In this document: in pieces, positions 49,393 through 60,494 of the stretch
Numbering within the stretch: position 1 is the first letter of the stretch
Layout: each line of letters starts with the position of its first letter
Notes under the pieces: model-generated
Databases searched by the model: none
Told to the model about the DNA's origin: nothing
Seen by the model: only the letters and a program-made list of their open reading frames with translations
From: Trifolium pratense
Taxonomy: Eukaryota > Streptophyta > Magnoliopsida > Fabales > Fabaceae
Direction of reading: 5' to 3'
Assembly: GCF_020283565.1 (NCBI RefSeq)
Contig: NC_060059.1
Coordinates: forward strand, 42,648,338 to 42,712,337
DNA: 64,000 bases
Made by a program: the position numbers and the translations under genes

Positions 49393-52300
49393 TGTAGAAA
49401 GCAATAACAACAACGATCAATTTGGGGATTTGAAAAACCCTAATGACTTGAATTGATGAACTCAACGTTTGGTTTTGGTGAGAAGAGGCTTGGCTTCGTA
49501 AACTTGGTGTTTTTTTTTTTTTTTTTGACAGAACTTGGTGTTTTTTTTGTTTATGAATGTTTTTGTTCAGATTTTATTTATTTTGTTGGATAACTTTTGG
49601 TTTTTAACCCAATAAACAAAAACCTAATAGGGATTTAGTGCGGATCGATGCTTAAAATTATTAGAAGAAAGAACTTGTTAGATTAGGAACCTCTAAAGGT
49701 AAGGACACCCATTAAAGACCGGACTCGTTAAGGATAAGGACACAAAAATAACGACGGTTAAACATAGTTCAATTGGCTCAACCTAAACAGATTACAATAT
49801 AAATAAGTATAGTTATACTAGGCTTACTTTAATAGAAATTAATCTCCGGATAATGCTTCAATAGTGAGCAGATATAACGCCAGTTACCAAGCAGAAATAG
49901 GGGAGGGATTCGAAAACACTTAACCTACTTTTATCATCTTGAACTCTTTTTTTATCTTTAATCTTATACTATCTAACTCTGTCTCAAAACTTTTTTCAAA
50001 CAAACAAAGCGAAAGCAAAACTATCATAATTCCTAATTGAAACTGGTAGCTTTGGCACAATCCATGTGGAGACAATAACTTACTACTTTATTACTTGGTA
50101 GCGATTCTGTACACTTGCAGAATCACCATCAATTTTAAAGTTAATTATATTTATATTTACAATAATATATATCGTTAGGAATTATTGTTTATATTTACAA
50201 TAATATATCGTAAGAAGTTGCAATTTAAATTAACGTGTGTTGGAGTTACAATAAAAGAAGTGGAATGTATAATGTTGTATTTTGAGAAATATTGAAATGA
50301 AGACTTTACATCTAACATGAATATTGCTAAAATGTTTTGCATTTGATATATAGGTATAGAGTCGACACTTCCAACAAAGACGATGTGACGATATGACGAG
50401 AATGATAATGATGAGGAAATACAATCACTCGATGAATTTTTTAGAGTCAAATATTTTTTTGTGGTTGTTGATATGACAATAATTTCATTAAAAATTATTA
50501 TTGAATTTTTGAAAAACTAACTGAGACTCTCTCAATATCACAAGAAATGTTGAATTATCTAGCTATTTTATATATTGAGTAAAATATAATAGAATTTTTT
50601 CTTTACAGTAAAAATATAATAGAACTTGCTGATATATAAACAATGATTATTGAATTTGCAACTGAAAATGCTAGTAGAAAAGTGTTTTGTATGAGTATTT
50701 TGATATTAAATAAAAAATTCAATGATTTTTAAGAATTCAAAATTTTTATACCATTTATTTTTTTTATAAGTAAAAAAAGTTGTACCATTTATTAGTTAGA
50801 CCCAAATTTTAAGTTCGCACATAGGTCATCAAAATCATAGAAACGAGTCTGTTTATTGTTAAGAAGAATCAGTTGTACTATGAAGGAGTTGTGCAATATT
50901 ACACGTTCGATTATTAGTTTCTAACCATCCACAACATCAATCTAAAATTTTTTTATTAATTATTTATTTCAAAAGTTAAATACTGTAATCTTTTTGCTAA
51001 ATCCGTGTGATTTTTATCCTTGGATTCCCAGGCATTATTACTTAATTTTTCTAACAACCAAACCATTACCCACATATCAATGTGTAACTTCCCATCCTTT
51101 ATTTTCTCTTCTAAAAAACGGTAACTTTATACCATATTAAATTCTTTTTTATGTGTCTATTAAATTGGTTTTAATGTACAAGGAAAAACGTGGAGCATAT
51201 AATATGATGAAAATTTTATCATAAGAAGACCACTATTCACATTTACATCATGAAGACAATCATCCTCATGACATGACTTCAAAATAAGAGCTCTCTATTT
51301 CAACACAAACAAGATCATTTTTTGTTAAAATTGGGTCTTCCTGAGTTAGATTGTTAGCACTTATAGTGCATTCAAGTTGTTTTGTCACCTCCGATATAAT
51401 TCATATCGGAGAAGGACTTGTTGCTCGGAGAATTTGTGTAAAAGAGACGGATAAATCCTTAAGGACAGTGACTAGATAACTACGTCACGCCTCAAGTTCT
51501 TTCATGATTTATTGATTTGAAAGCCATTCGTGTGGTTTTGTCAACATCAAATTGCCACAATATCGAGATTAGTTCACTAATCTCTAATTTTTTTTAAAAC
51601 AATCTCTATTTTATTTTATTCTCATATTTATTTGATGCTAATATTTATTTATAAGTTGTTTATTGTTTTGATAATACTAGGTCCAATTAATACAACAGAG
51701 TCACCTTCCTCAAATGTAAGGGTTGTGACTTTAGATTTCGAGCATGGTGTGATCAATGTTTGTTTTGAATTTTTTGTTCCTCTTGAAATCATGCCACAAG
51801 GTGCAGGTACATATTTTATCCTTTGAAACTTTGCAAGTCTTGATTCTATGAATTTATCGTATGGTGATTGAGATTTGTGAGTCATTGTTAACTTATTCTT
51901 TGATGATAGATTTGGTATCTTTCAATTTCATACGTATTAATTTATCTCACCCATAAGCCCCTAAATTTGCTAATCATGTTTGAGTTATATTATAAGCCTT
52001 ATAAGGCAATGCTAGGATATAGACTTTTGCGTTTGAGCATGATATAGGATGAACTATTTAATTTTTTTATTTGAAAATCATTTGGTATATGCATTGGATC
52101 TATGATATTTGATGTGTTGTATTGAAGTTTTTTTTACTGATGCATTTTGTTAGTGGTATAGTTTTTTTGACTATATATATATATATATGCTAACACTTAT
52201 TTATAAAGGAAAAGAAGCATCTAGTTAATGTGAATTAAAGATCAAGTGTGATTTGTAGCATTAGATTATATATTCTTAGTTTAATGTGGTATAAGACGCA

Positions 52301-53840
52301 TCTGGTTATTAGTTTCCAGCCATCCACAATAACATTTGGAGTTCCTACTTGAATATTAAAAATGGTACCTAATAAAAAACAAATAAATATTCTCTATTTA
52401 AATTGTAAAAAAAAACACATAAAAAAATAGTTATTGTTGTATATAACATCAAAAAAGACATGATGATAATCAATGATTAAAATGACTAGAACTAAATTCA
52501 TGAAATAACAGACATTGTATAGATTTGAACCAAGGACCTTGTATTAAATTTTTTAGAATCAATTGATGTATATTGATTATAGGGCCTCAAAATTTTGAGG
52601 TGCTATGCGGCCGCACACCTGACAGATGGGTGTGGGCCGGCCCCATATATGGATATCTATGCCAAATACAAATTTGAAATTCATCTAATATTTTTTGATG
52701 AATTTAATTAAAAATTTGTGACATTTATATGTTTTGAAAGATGTTAATTATTCTATTAAAAAACATTTTTCTGATTTTTTTAAATAAAATTTAATTAAAA
52801 AAGAAATTTGCTTAATTGGACTTGCCACCTTGGCATAAAAATAATCACAATTTTCTAACTTGAAACTTTGTCAAAAAAAAAAATTAACTTGAAACAAAAA
52901 AAAAAAACTTAATTATTGTTTTGGTCCCCTAGTTTTACTAAATTCACAATTTTGGTCCATCAATTTTACTAAATCCGCAATTTTAATTCACTTTTATATG
53001 ACCTTTAGTTTTGAAGATGTGCATCCTATTAAATAACATGACATTGTGTATCATAGTTACATGATTGTTACATCAAATATAATTTCTTTTATATTATTAT
53101 TATTATTTTAAATCTTAAATTAAAAAATAATATAATTAAATTGCGGAACAAAAAATCTTTCTCAATCCACGGTTGCTCCAATTATGGAGACCGTCAACAT
53201 GTTCTCCGTGCGAATAGCCAAGAGATTGATCAATTGCACCGGTGGCTCCAAGACGGAGCTCCTCTCCTCCCGACCAAAAACTTCACACCATAGAAACTCC
53301 TTTTTTACTATTATGACTTTTAGAATTCTATAAATATAGCTGTTAAAATAAGCTAATTCGTATAAATCGGTCTATCAAACTCAAATAAATGTAGGATTTA
53401 AGCCTTAAAGTTTTAGTCCACAATTTTTTAGGGCTTTTTTAGTCTGGCTTGAAAATACCCATTTCAAATGCGAGCTAGTCCGTGTGGCCACATATAGTTC
53501 ATAATCCGTATAAAGTAAAAATAAATCTTAAAAAAAAATAAAATATAAATTAAGTATTCTACTATTGTCTCCATATAATGGTTCCATGGTTAGCAATCCT
53601 TAACCCCGACACTGAATTATATTATATATGATTGTATTTGATCACTGAAATATTTAGTCATTTCACATTCAAAATCTTATTATCTTCCTGTTAGTAATCT
53701 TATTCCTCTATCTCTATGACTACTACTATGAGTACTACTCCGAATCATGAGTCTTAGACTCTTAGTAATAACTCATTATTCCGGCCCATTCCCGCCTTTT
53801 TCACCTTTCCATTCTCTTCCTCTACCGGCTAGTCGTTGTT
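49393..53840. other. Long intergenic region without recognised gene
   Basis: The right flank of the helicase gene, with its promoter on the minus strand near 49400-49700 and a T-run at 49510-49526. The rest is AT-rich, with a GC-richer patch at 52600-52645 (GCGGCCGCACACC) and a tandem-like TTTTACTAAATTCACAATTTTGGTC at 52930-52985. Small ORFs at 50175-50450 and 51632-51826 have no recognisable features. Confidence 0.5.
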
Positions 53841-54117
53841 TCACTTAACAATAACAATCTCACCGGTTCACTTCCGGTGAGGTTAACTCTCCTTGACCGT
53901 CTCGTTTCACTTCGGCTTGACTCAAACCACTTTAGTGGTCCTATTCCACCTCTCATCCAATCACATATGAAAGTTTTTAATGTCTCCGCTAATAATCTCA
54001 CGATTTCGATTCCTTTTACATAAACTCTTTCTCAGTTCAAATCGGGGTCGTTTTCACAAAACCCGGGACTCTGTGGTTAGATTATTCACAACCAATGTGG
54101 TCATCATCAGCATTCTA
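53841..54117 (+). pseudogene. LRR receptor-like kinase relic
   Basis: One frame reads leucine-rich repeats and the following region of a plant LRR receptor-like kinase: SLNNNNLTGSLP, LVSLRLDSNHFSGPIPPL, KVFNVSANNLTISIPFT, TLSQFKSGSFSQNPGLCG, IIHNQCG. This resembles the family of probable inactive receptor kinases such as At5g67200. In-frame TAA (after IPFT) and TAG (after GLCG) interrupt it; no signal peptide, transmembrane or kinase part was found nearby. A dead fragment. Confidence 0.85.
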
Positions 54118-54185
54118 GATATGTAGGTTTCATCGTCACTATGGTGAAAAATAATAATATAAGGAAAAAATTGGTAATATTAATT

Positions 54186-54360
54186 GGGTCATGCTAACCG
54201 GTGCCCCCGGGGCATTGGTTAAGGAAACCAAAAAAGGAAATTTTAAAATTGAAAATAACACTTTTTAGACTTTCGAGGCGTTGACCGCACAAACTTCAAT
54301 ATGATATTACTATATTTGGTTCCTTAAACAGTGCCCCGGGGACATTGTTTAGCATTTTCC
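54186..54360. mobile_element. MITE of the GGGTCATGCTAA family
   Basis: A 175-bp element with ends GGGTCATGCTAACCGGTGCC and ...CATTGTTTAGCATTTTCC, flanked by an exact 9-bp duplication ATATTAATT at 54177-54185 and 54361-54369. Related to 16792-16978. The 9-bp duplication suggests Mutator-like mobilisation. Confidence 0.87.
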
Positions 54361-54484
54361 ATATTAATTTGGTTAAAGAATGCACCAGGGACATTATTAC
54401 AAAACAATTAATCATATATATAACATATAATAAATAATAAACTATAATAATCCTTAATTTTCTTTGATGGACTATAGGGTGAAA

Positions 54485-55565
54485 TAGAGCTGTCAAAACG
54501 GGCGGCCCGGCCAATTTCGGGCCGGCCCGGTCGGGCTTCGGGCTTCGTCGGGCCGGGCTAAAAAGCCCGGATAAAAAACGGGCTACCAAAATTAGTGCCC
54601 GAGCCCGGCCCGGTACGGGTAGTCGGGCTTTTCGGGCGGCCCGGTTTATCTTTTTTTTTTTTTTTTTTTACTTTTAGTGCTCAAACTCAACTATATAAAT
54701 AGCATTAATAATTCTCGCGCGTCCTATTTTTTACTCATCCGCTATAAATATTATATAATTGGCGCGCGCCGTATTTTTACTCATCCCCTATCTACGAGTT
54801 TCTCGCGCGCCATATTTTTACTCATCCACTACCTACGAGTTTCTCGCGCCCTATTTTTACGCATCCGCTACTTACGAGTTTCTCGCGCGTCATATTTTTA
54901 CTCATCCGCTACCTAGGACTTTCTCGCGCGCCCTATTTTTACTCATCCGCTACTACGAGTTTCTCGCGCGCCCTATTTTTATTCATCCACTATGTACGAG
55001 TTTCTCGCACGCCCTATTTTTACTCATCCACTACCTACGAGTTTCTCGCGCCCTATTTTTACGCATTCGCTACTTACGAGTTTCTCGCGCGTCATATTTT
55101 TACTCATCCGCTTCCTACGACTTTCTTGCGCGCCCTATTTTTACTCATCCGCTACGTACGAGTTTCTCGCGCGCCCTATTTTTATTCATCCCCTACGTAC
55201 GAGTTTCTCACGCGTCCTATTTTTACTCATCCGCTACCTACGAGTTTCTTGGGTGCCCTATTTTTACTCCTGCTACTTAAGTAGCGGACGGTATTTTATA
55301 ATTTATATTACAAACTAATTTCAAATCATCCGAAACAAATTATTTATATTTATATTTATATTTAATTTTATTTTTAATTTTAATTTTTTCGGGCTTGCGG
55401 GCCGCCCGCGGCCCATTCGGGCTAGCCCATATTTTAATCGGGCTTTGTCGGGCCGGGCTAAAAAGCCCGGAAATAATTCGGGCTAAGATTTTCAAGGCCC
55501 GAGCTCGGGAAAAAATCGGGTTTGGCGGGCCGGCCCATTCGGGCTAGCCCATTTTGACAGCTCTA
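54485..55565. mobile_element. hAT-type element with GC-rich ends and an internal minisatellite
   Basis: A 1081-bp element with inverted ends TAGAGCTGTCAAAACGGGC and ...GGGCTAGCCCATTTTGACAGCTCTA-type complement, flanked by GGGTGAAA (54477-54484) and GGGTGAAT (55566-55573). Subterminal regions are rich in GGGCCGGGC and AAAAAGCCCGG motifs in both orientations. The middle is a 41-bp tandem array. No transposase. Confidence 0.85.
54710..55285. repeat. 41-bp minisatellite with higher-order structure
   Basis: About 14 units built on TACGAGTTTCTCGCGCGCCC followed by TATTTTTACTCATCCGCTAC. Diagnostic variants (a unit shortened to CTCGCGCCC with ACGCAT, a CGCGTCAT unit, a GACTTTCT unit) recur in the same order about 202 bp apart, near 54843 and 55045, giving a five-unit higher-order repeat. 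Long ORFs across it come from the repeat and are not genes. Confidence 0.92.
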
Positions 55566-55836
55566 GGGTGAATGTCACGGCAATCAAGAAGCAATAGTTT
55601 CGTGTGTAAAAAAAAAAGGAAGCAATAGTTTCGGACATAATAGAAAGCTTTTATTTGCATCAAACCGATAATATAGAAGTACTATATAGTGGAATGCGTG
55701 TGAGTTTACACGTTGTTATAGTGTCATTGTAATGGATTTAAGCCGTCTAAAGGTAGAGATTTTTTGTACTAATTTTATGAAAGTACAATATGAATTGATC
55801 GATTTAAAAATGAATGGTTGAAATCTAATATTGTGT

Positions 55837-56477
55837 TTAATCGTGGGGTTTTGTTAGAGCATTAGATCCTGATCCGACCGAATCCTTGAGAGTGGGATAA
55901 AAAGAATTATGAGCACTAATGCTACAATGACCTCCTGGAGATTCAACCCCCCTTATCAATTTCATGTAGCCAAAATCACCCCATTTTTCACCCCATGAAT
56001 TCTTGATTAACCAATACTTCTGTCCATCAACACTTACCCCATAACCAATTATAGCAACCGCATGGTTCACGGTGGGTCCACATGGTCCTGAATAAATCTC
56101 ACCACCCTTGAAAGCACGAAATTCACGACCAACAGCAATCGAAGCCGCTACTGGTTGTTGTGCCACAGCTTGTAGTAGTTGTTGTTCATCACCAGGAAAT
56201 ACAAGCTGATAACCATCAAATCTTGCCGCGGCTACAATATCGTTATTGCAAGTCTGCCTAGTTCCTTTAAATGGATAATCATCTTCAGAAGGAATAGCAC
56301 CATTGCGTGTTGTTGCAAACTTAAAGGCACTATTGAGATTACCATAACTACACCCTTTGCTCCCCAAATCACAATCAACTAGATATTGGGCTGATAAGGA
56401 GATCAACTTTCCCGTTCTTATTTTCCAAAGACCTTCTAAGCTGCAATGGTTGCAAAAGCCCAACAACCTTCTGCAAC

Positions 56478-56517
<40 letters not shown>

Positions 56518-57170
56518 TTTTCATTTTTATTTTAAAATTGTGTGTCCAAATACTTATAACCACTAAGATTTGTATAAAGATTATTTCTTGAACGTTGACC
56601 TGGATTTGCATTTAAATTTTTTATTGAAAGATGGTCTTGGATATATCTTTTTAAAATTGCATAAAAAAAGGCACTATGGATACTTGTTTTTTATGTTTGA
56701 AAATTTCATGATTTTAAAAATATTTTTTAATGAAAATTAAGTAAAAGAGTCATATTATAGTTACCACATCTGCCTTGCTGCTTAACAGAGCTGACAGCTC
56801 CTTAATCTCTCCAATCAACTGACTCTGGAATATCATTAAAACTCATGTTAAACAATACTGCCTTGGAGGAAAAAAAGTCCGCTTGGAATATCCATGATTC
56901 CATAGAAGTTAATTCTTCGGTGGTTAAATCGGAAAAATCATCAAGATTTAGTGTATAATTTTTGCCATCAGCCCTATTCATCTTGTTCCTCTTCTCAATG
57001 AATTCGAAATTCTCCTTAAATATTGCCCTTCGTTTTTCCATCTCAGAGGTGTTTGCATACGTGCGTCCATATTTTATCATCCATTGATGATGAATTTCAT
57101 CAATTGATGAATCAGAGAGGAATGTATGATACCTGATTGCAGGGTATGCATTACATGCCAACAAAAGCAT
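55837..57170 (-). pseudogene. Papain-like (C1A) cysteine protease pseudogene
   Basis: Secreted or vacuolar thiol protease family. Exon 1 (57170-56765) encodes the end of a signal peptide (MLLLACNAYP), the I29 inhibitory propeptide (EIHHQWMIKYGRTYANTSEM, FKENFEFIEKRN) and the mature start IPESVDWRD, where an in-frame TAA occurs at 56802-56804. The intron is 56764-56471 and contains a TAA microsatellite. Exon 2 (56470-55837) carries the catalytic Cys region (GCWAFATIAA), then a one-base deletion near 56438 shifts the frame. The rest is intact: LEGLWKIRTGKLISLSAQYL, catalytic His in NHAVAIIGYG, catalytic Asn in YWLIKNSWGEKWGDFGYMKL. The stop and frameshift make a functional enzyme unlikely. The true start Met may also be lost, since hydrophobic sequence continues upstream of MLLLAC without an in-frame ATG. 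Confidence 0.92.
56479..56516. repeat. TAA microsatellite in the protease intron
   Basis: About 12 perfect TAA units close to the intron acceptor. Confidence 0.95.
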
Positions 57171-57578
57171 TATGATGAAAAAAATGCATACTTTGATAGT
57201 AGAAAGATATACGAAATATGATGATGTTTAGTTAATTAATGTTTGAAAAAGGAGGTGTGAAGTAAAGTAACAATTGATACAATTTATATTAGAAAAAATT
57301 AAATGATTTTTTTCCCTCTAATTTTAGTTAATTTTATTTTATAAGTACAAATAATAATTAGTAATAATTATCTTTTCAAATTAAAAGGATCCACAACAAA
57401 CACTTTAATGCATGTGATTTATGAATGCTTGCTAGTCAAAATAATTTAAAATCTCCTTTTCAGCAAAAATTATAATTTAGAAAGTATCACAAGTATTTGA
57501 AATTTATAATTCTCTTTTTCAGCAACAATTTAAAATTCAATTAACAATGTAGAAAGTATCACAGATATTTAAATAGGA

Positions 57579-57757
57579 TTTAATTTATATGTACTGTCAG
57601 TGTAAAGTTATTTTACACATGCATCCAATAATATACCAACATATTATGTATGATATTTAAAAACACATGATGTGTCACGTTCATTAAATGATATGACAAC
57701 TAATCATTGAATGCATGTGTGAATAATCTTTACACCGATGATACACAACAATTAAAC
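57579..57757. mobile_element. Palindromic MITE-like element at the palindrome axis
   Basis: Inverted arms TTAATTTATATGTACTGTCAG and the complement of ATGATACACAACAATTAAAC, sharing GTGTAAAG and CACATGCAT, around a central loop. Its arms merge with the protease arms, so its own ends and target duplication cannot be separated. Confidence 0.6.
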
Positions 57758-57841
57758 TCATTTAAATATCCGTGGTACTTTCTAAATTGTTAATTGAATT
57801 TTAAATTGTTGCTGAAAAAGAGAATTATGAATTTTAAATAT

Positions 57842-58018
57842 GGGTCTTGTTAACATGTGCCCTAAGGGCACATGTTAAGATATACCAAAATAGAAATTTA
57901 AAATTTAATGATACAAGAAATTTAATGCTTCAAAAGTCAAAATGCACAAATTAGCATTTAATAATTTCTATTTTTGCTTCCTTAACATGTGCCTTAAGGG
58001 CACAAGTTAACATTCTCC
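57842..58018. mobile_element. Mutator-like MITE in the right palindrome arm
   Basis: A 177-bp element, ends GGGTCTTGTTAACATGTGCC and ...CAAGTTAACATTCTCC, flanked by an exact 9-bp duplication TTTAAATAT at 57833-57841 and 58019-58027. The left arm lacks it, so it inserted after the inverted duplication. Confidence 0.9.
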
Positions 58019-58317
58019 TTTAAATATCTGTGCTGTGATACTTTCTAAATTATAATTTTTGCTGAAAAAGAGGATTTTAAATTATTTTGACTAGCAAACA
58101 TTCGATTTAAAAAATAAATCACCCGCATTAAAGTTTTTCACACGTGTTACTGATCCTTTTAAAAAGATAATTATTATTATCAATTATTAATGTCATTATA
58201 GAATAAAATTAATTAAAATGAGAAGAAATCATTTTACCTTTTTCTATATAAATTGTGTCAATGCTTACTTTACTTCACACCTTCTTTTTCAAATATTAAT
58301 TAATTAACATCATGATA

Positions 58318-59560
58318 TTTTGTATATCTTTTTACTATCAAAGTATGCATCTTTTCATTATAATGGTCTTGTTGGCATGTAATGCATACCTGCAATCATG
58401 TCTCGTACACTCCTCTCTTATTCATCAATTGATGAAATTAATAAAACATGGACGCACGTATGCAAACACCTATGACATGGAAAAACTGCACTAAACGGGC
58501 ATAACAAATTGGCTCCAGCGACAAGGCTATGTGGTTGCATGCGGTGGCTATAAACTTAAGACACGGAGGAGAAATATACCTGCAAAAACATTAATACTTT
58601 GATGCTTAAGTCAATATCTGAATGAGGGAAATGCTAAACAAATCGAGTGAATATTGCATATTTTAGGTGTTAGAGGCATACACATATTTTATGAGATTAG
58701 ATGGATGCATTTTCTTTTAAGTTTTAAATTAACCGTGAGAGTAAATTACCACCACCTTTCACCAAAATCCATCAATCCATGTGTCTTTTGAATATTTCAC
58801 CAATGTATACCAGCTGGAACCAGCTCATGATCCTTCATTCATGTTACCAAATGCTCATCTCACCAAAAAAAAAAAAAAATGGACTTAGCTCTTTTCACAG
58901 CCCAACACACCGTCAGCAACCCATACAATTTACTTGGGCCGCTCATATTCGTCCGGCCCATAAACCTCCAGACTTGTCTCTGAACCACCTTTTCAGTTTC
59001 TCAAACTTTTGTTTCTTCAAAATGTTTTTTTATTTATTAGTTGTTTCTATGAATAATATTAAATTAAATAATACATAATTTGGGTGATCATTTTTTTACA
59101 GAGGTACAATGATCAATTTTATTATATTTTTTTCATTAGTATTCCTTATACTTATGGTTGAATTTTTTTTTTTTTGACTAAAACTTATGGTTGAATTTTA
59201 TTATTAATATATTTGCTGATTAAAAAATAATAATTTATTATTTTTTTTTACCAAAACAATGATTTTTTTTCTATGTACAATGATCGATTTTAAAATTTAT
59301 AGTTTACCTGTGTGATGCCGAGACTTTCAATCAAAGAGTTATTATGAGGCACAAATATTAATTTATTGATACAAAGTCTTTGTAATCACGTTTGTCTTTG
59401 TAATCAGACTATTGGTTAATCAAGAATTTATGGGGTGAAAAATGGGGTTTTCAGGCTACATGAAATGAAATTGATAAGGGAATTAAATCTCCAGAAGATA
59501 TTGTAGCATCAATGTTTCTTATTCTTATCATCTCACTTTCATTGATCTGGACCAAGATTC
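58318..59560 (+). pseudogene. Second, truncated cysteine protease pseudogene
   Basis: An inverted copy of the protease at 55837-57170. 58318-58490 matches its 5' end (LLACNAY, HGRTYANTYDMEKL) with indels and a stop after EKLH. 59405-59520 matches the exon 2 3' end (sequence for VNQEFMG/KNSWGEKWG..GYMK, then SPEDIVASM) with frame changes. Propeptide end, catalytic Cys and His regions are absent; 58500-59400 between the pieces is unrelated AT-rich DNA. Confidence 0.82.
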
Positions 59561-59711
59561 ACAGTTGTAGTTAAAATATTATTAAGACATTCATTTTATC
59601 TCAGGACCTACAATTAAATGTGGTATTAGATTTCAGTCATTCGTTTTAAAATAGTCGCTTGATATACATTTATAGAATTATTACAAAAAAAATTACCATT
59701 GATTTCAACTT

Positions 59712-60084
59712 TCAAGGTAAATTACCATTGAAATTTTTCAGAAAAATGAAATCAGTCATTGCAGATGAAGAGCATAACTTGGAATTATTACCAGCCAAGG
59801 TAGTGTTTGAAGATATCCAAATAATAGCATTTTTCCAATCGGTATGACTATCATTAAATCTAGCATTATTTCTAGCCATCCATATAGCATAAATGATGTT
59901 AATAATGGCGGACTTGAGAACCACATTTGACTGAGGAGAGCAAGGTCTGTCACATAAACTCCAAAGATCTTCCATTGATTGGAACTGCAGAGTGATGTTC
60001 AACATTGAAGCAAGCCAGCACCATAACTTAAATGCAAAGTTACATTGAAAGAACAAATGGAAATAGGTTTCAGAACGAGAGAGG
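59712..60084 (-). pseudogene. LINE reverse-transcriptase zinc-binding (zf-RVT) fragment
   Basis: Read leftward: SRSETYFHLFFQCNFAFKLW, then LWSLCDRPCSPQSNVV and IINIIYAIWMARNNARFND, the pattern of the region after reverse transcriptase in plant LINEs. It has a long open stretch but no domains on either side. The gypsy LTR begins at its upstream edge and appears to have interrupted it. Confidence 0.75.
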
Positions 60085-60244
60085 TGATGACGAATCGTCA
60101 CACTCTCTAATCCATGCCTATTTTAGCAACATTAGATGCATTTTAGTAGGTTTTTAGCAATAAATATAAGAGAAATCTAACCATAAGCTTGATTACTTGT
60201 TTTGCAAGAAAATAGGAAAAATTGCAGGAAATGGAGGATTTTCA

Positions 60245-60477
60245 CTACGCTGGGGGCGTAGCCCATCACGCGCCGCGTGATGGAGCTCACAGGGAGCCAA
60301 GATTTTTACTCTGATCACGCGCGGCGTGATGCCTTACCACGCGCGGCGTGAAGCTTTGTTGAAGATGAAGATTGCTCTCTGACTTGATCACGCGCCGCGT
60401 GATTCTGTTATCACGCGCGGCGTAGTTGATGGATTTGCAACCACGCGCGGCGTGATAGATCTGACGCGCGGCGTGGT
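60245..60477. repeat. Array of CG-rich palindromes in the gypsy LTR
   Basis: Seven strong copies and one weak copy of a 15-17 bp dyad: ATCACGCGCCGCGTGAT at 60265 and 60387; ATCACGCGCGGCGTGAT at 60314; variants at 60337, 60410, 60441 and 60462; degenerate TACGCTGGGGGCGTA at 60246. Spacers between copies are unrelated. Each contains CGCG-type motifs. Confidence 0.93.
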
Positions 60478-60486
60478 TGCCTTCTG

Positions 60487-60494
60487 TATATATA
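60487..60494 (+). promoter_or_regulatory. TATA box of the gypsy LTR
   Basis: TATATATA about 10 bp after the last palindrome, placing the array in U3 and transcription start probably near 60520. Confidence 0.65.

Larger units (their letters stand above)
56990..58490. repeat. Large palindrome joining two protease copies
   Basis: Left arm about 56990-57575, right arm about 57760-58490. On opposite strands both carry the protease 5' end and promoter (GGACGCACGTATGCAAACACC, GTTGGCATGTAATGCATAC) and a flank with TTGCTGAAAAAGAG and GAAAGTATCACA motifs. The right arm is lengthened by the MITE at 57842-58018. The axis is the MITE-like segment near 57676. Confidence 0.9.

Noticed and set aside
49392..49413. 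Upstream in-frame Met of the helicase
   Set aside because: Would add MLLLLST before the conserved start; family proteins begin near the chosen Met.
51632..51826. 64-codon ORF in intergenic DNA
   Set aside because: No domain, no similarity I recognise, and no splice context; length is expected by chance.
54710..55285. Repeat array that could suggest CRISPR
   Set aside because: Units are contiguous without unique spacers, in plant DNA, and inside a transposon. The dyads at 60245-60477 are irregularly spaced within an LTR and also are not CRISPR.
54677..55318. Overlapping ORFs of 79-173 codons with repeated RALFLLIRYLRVS
   Set aside because: They are translations of the 41-bp minisatellite in several frames, not genes.
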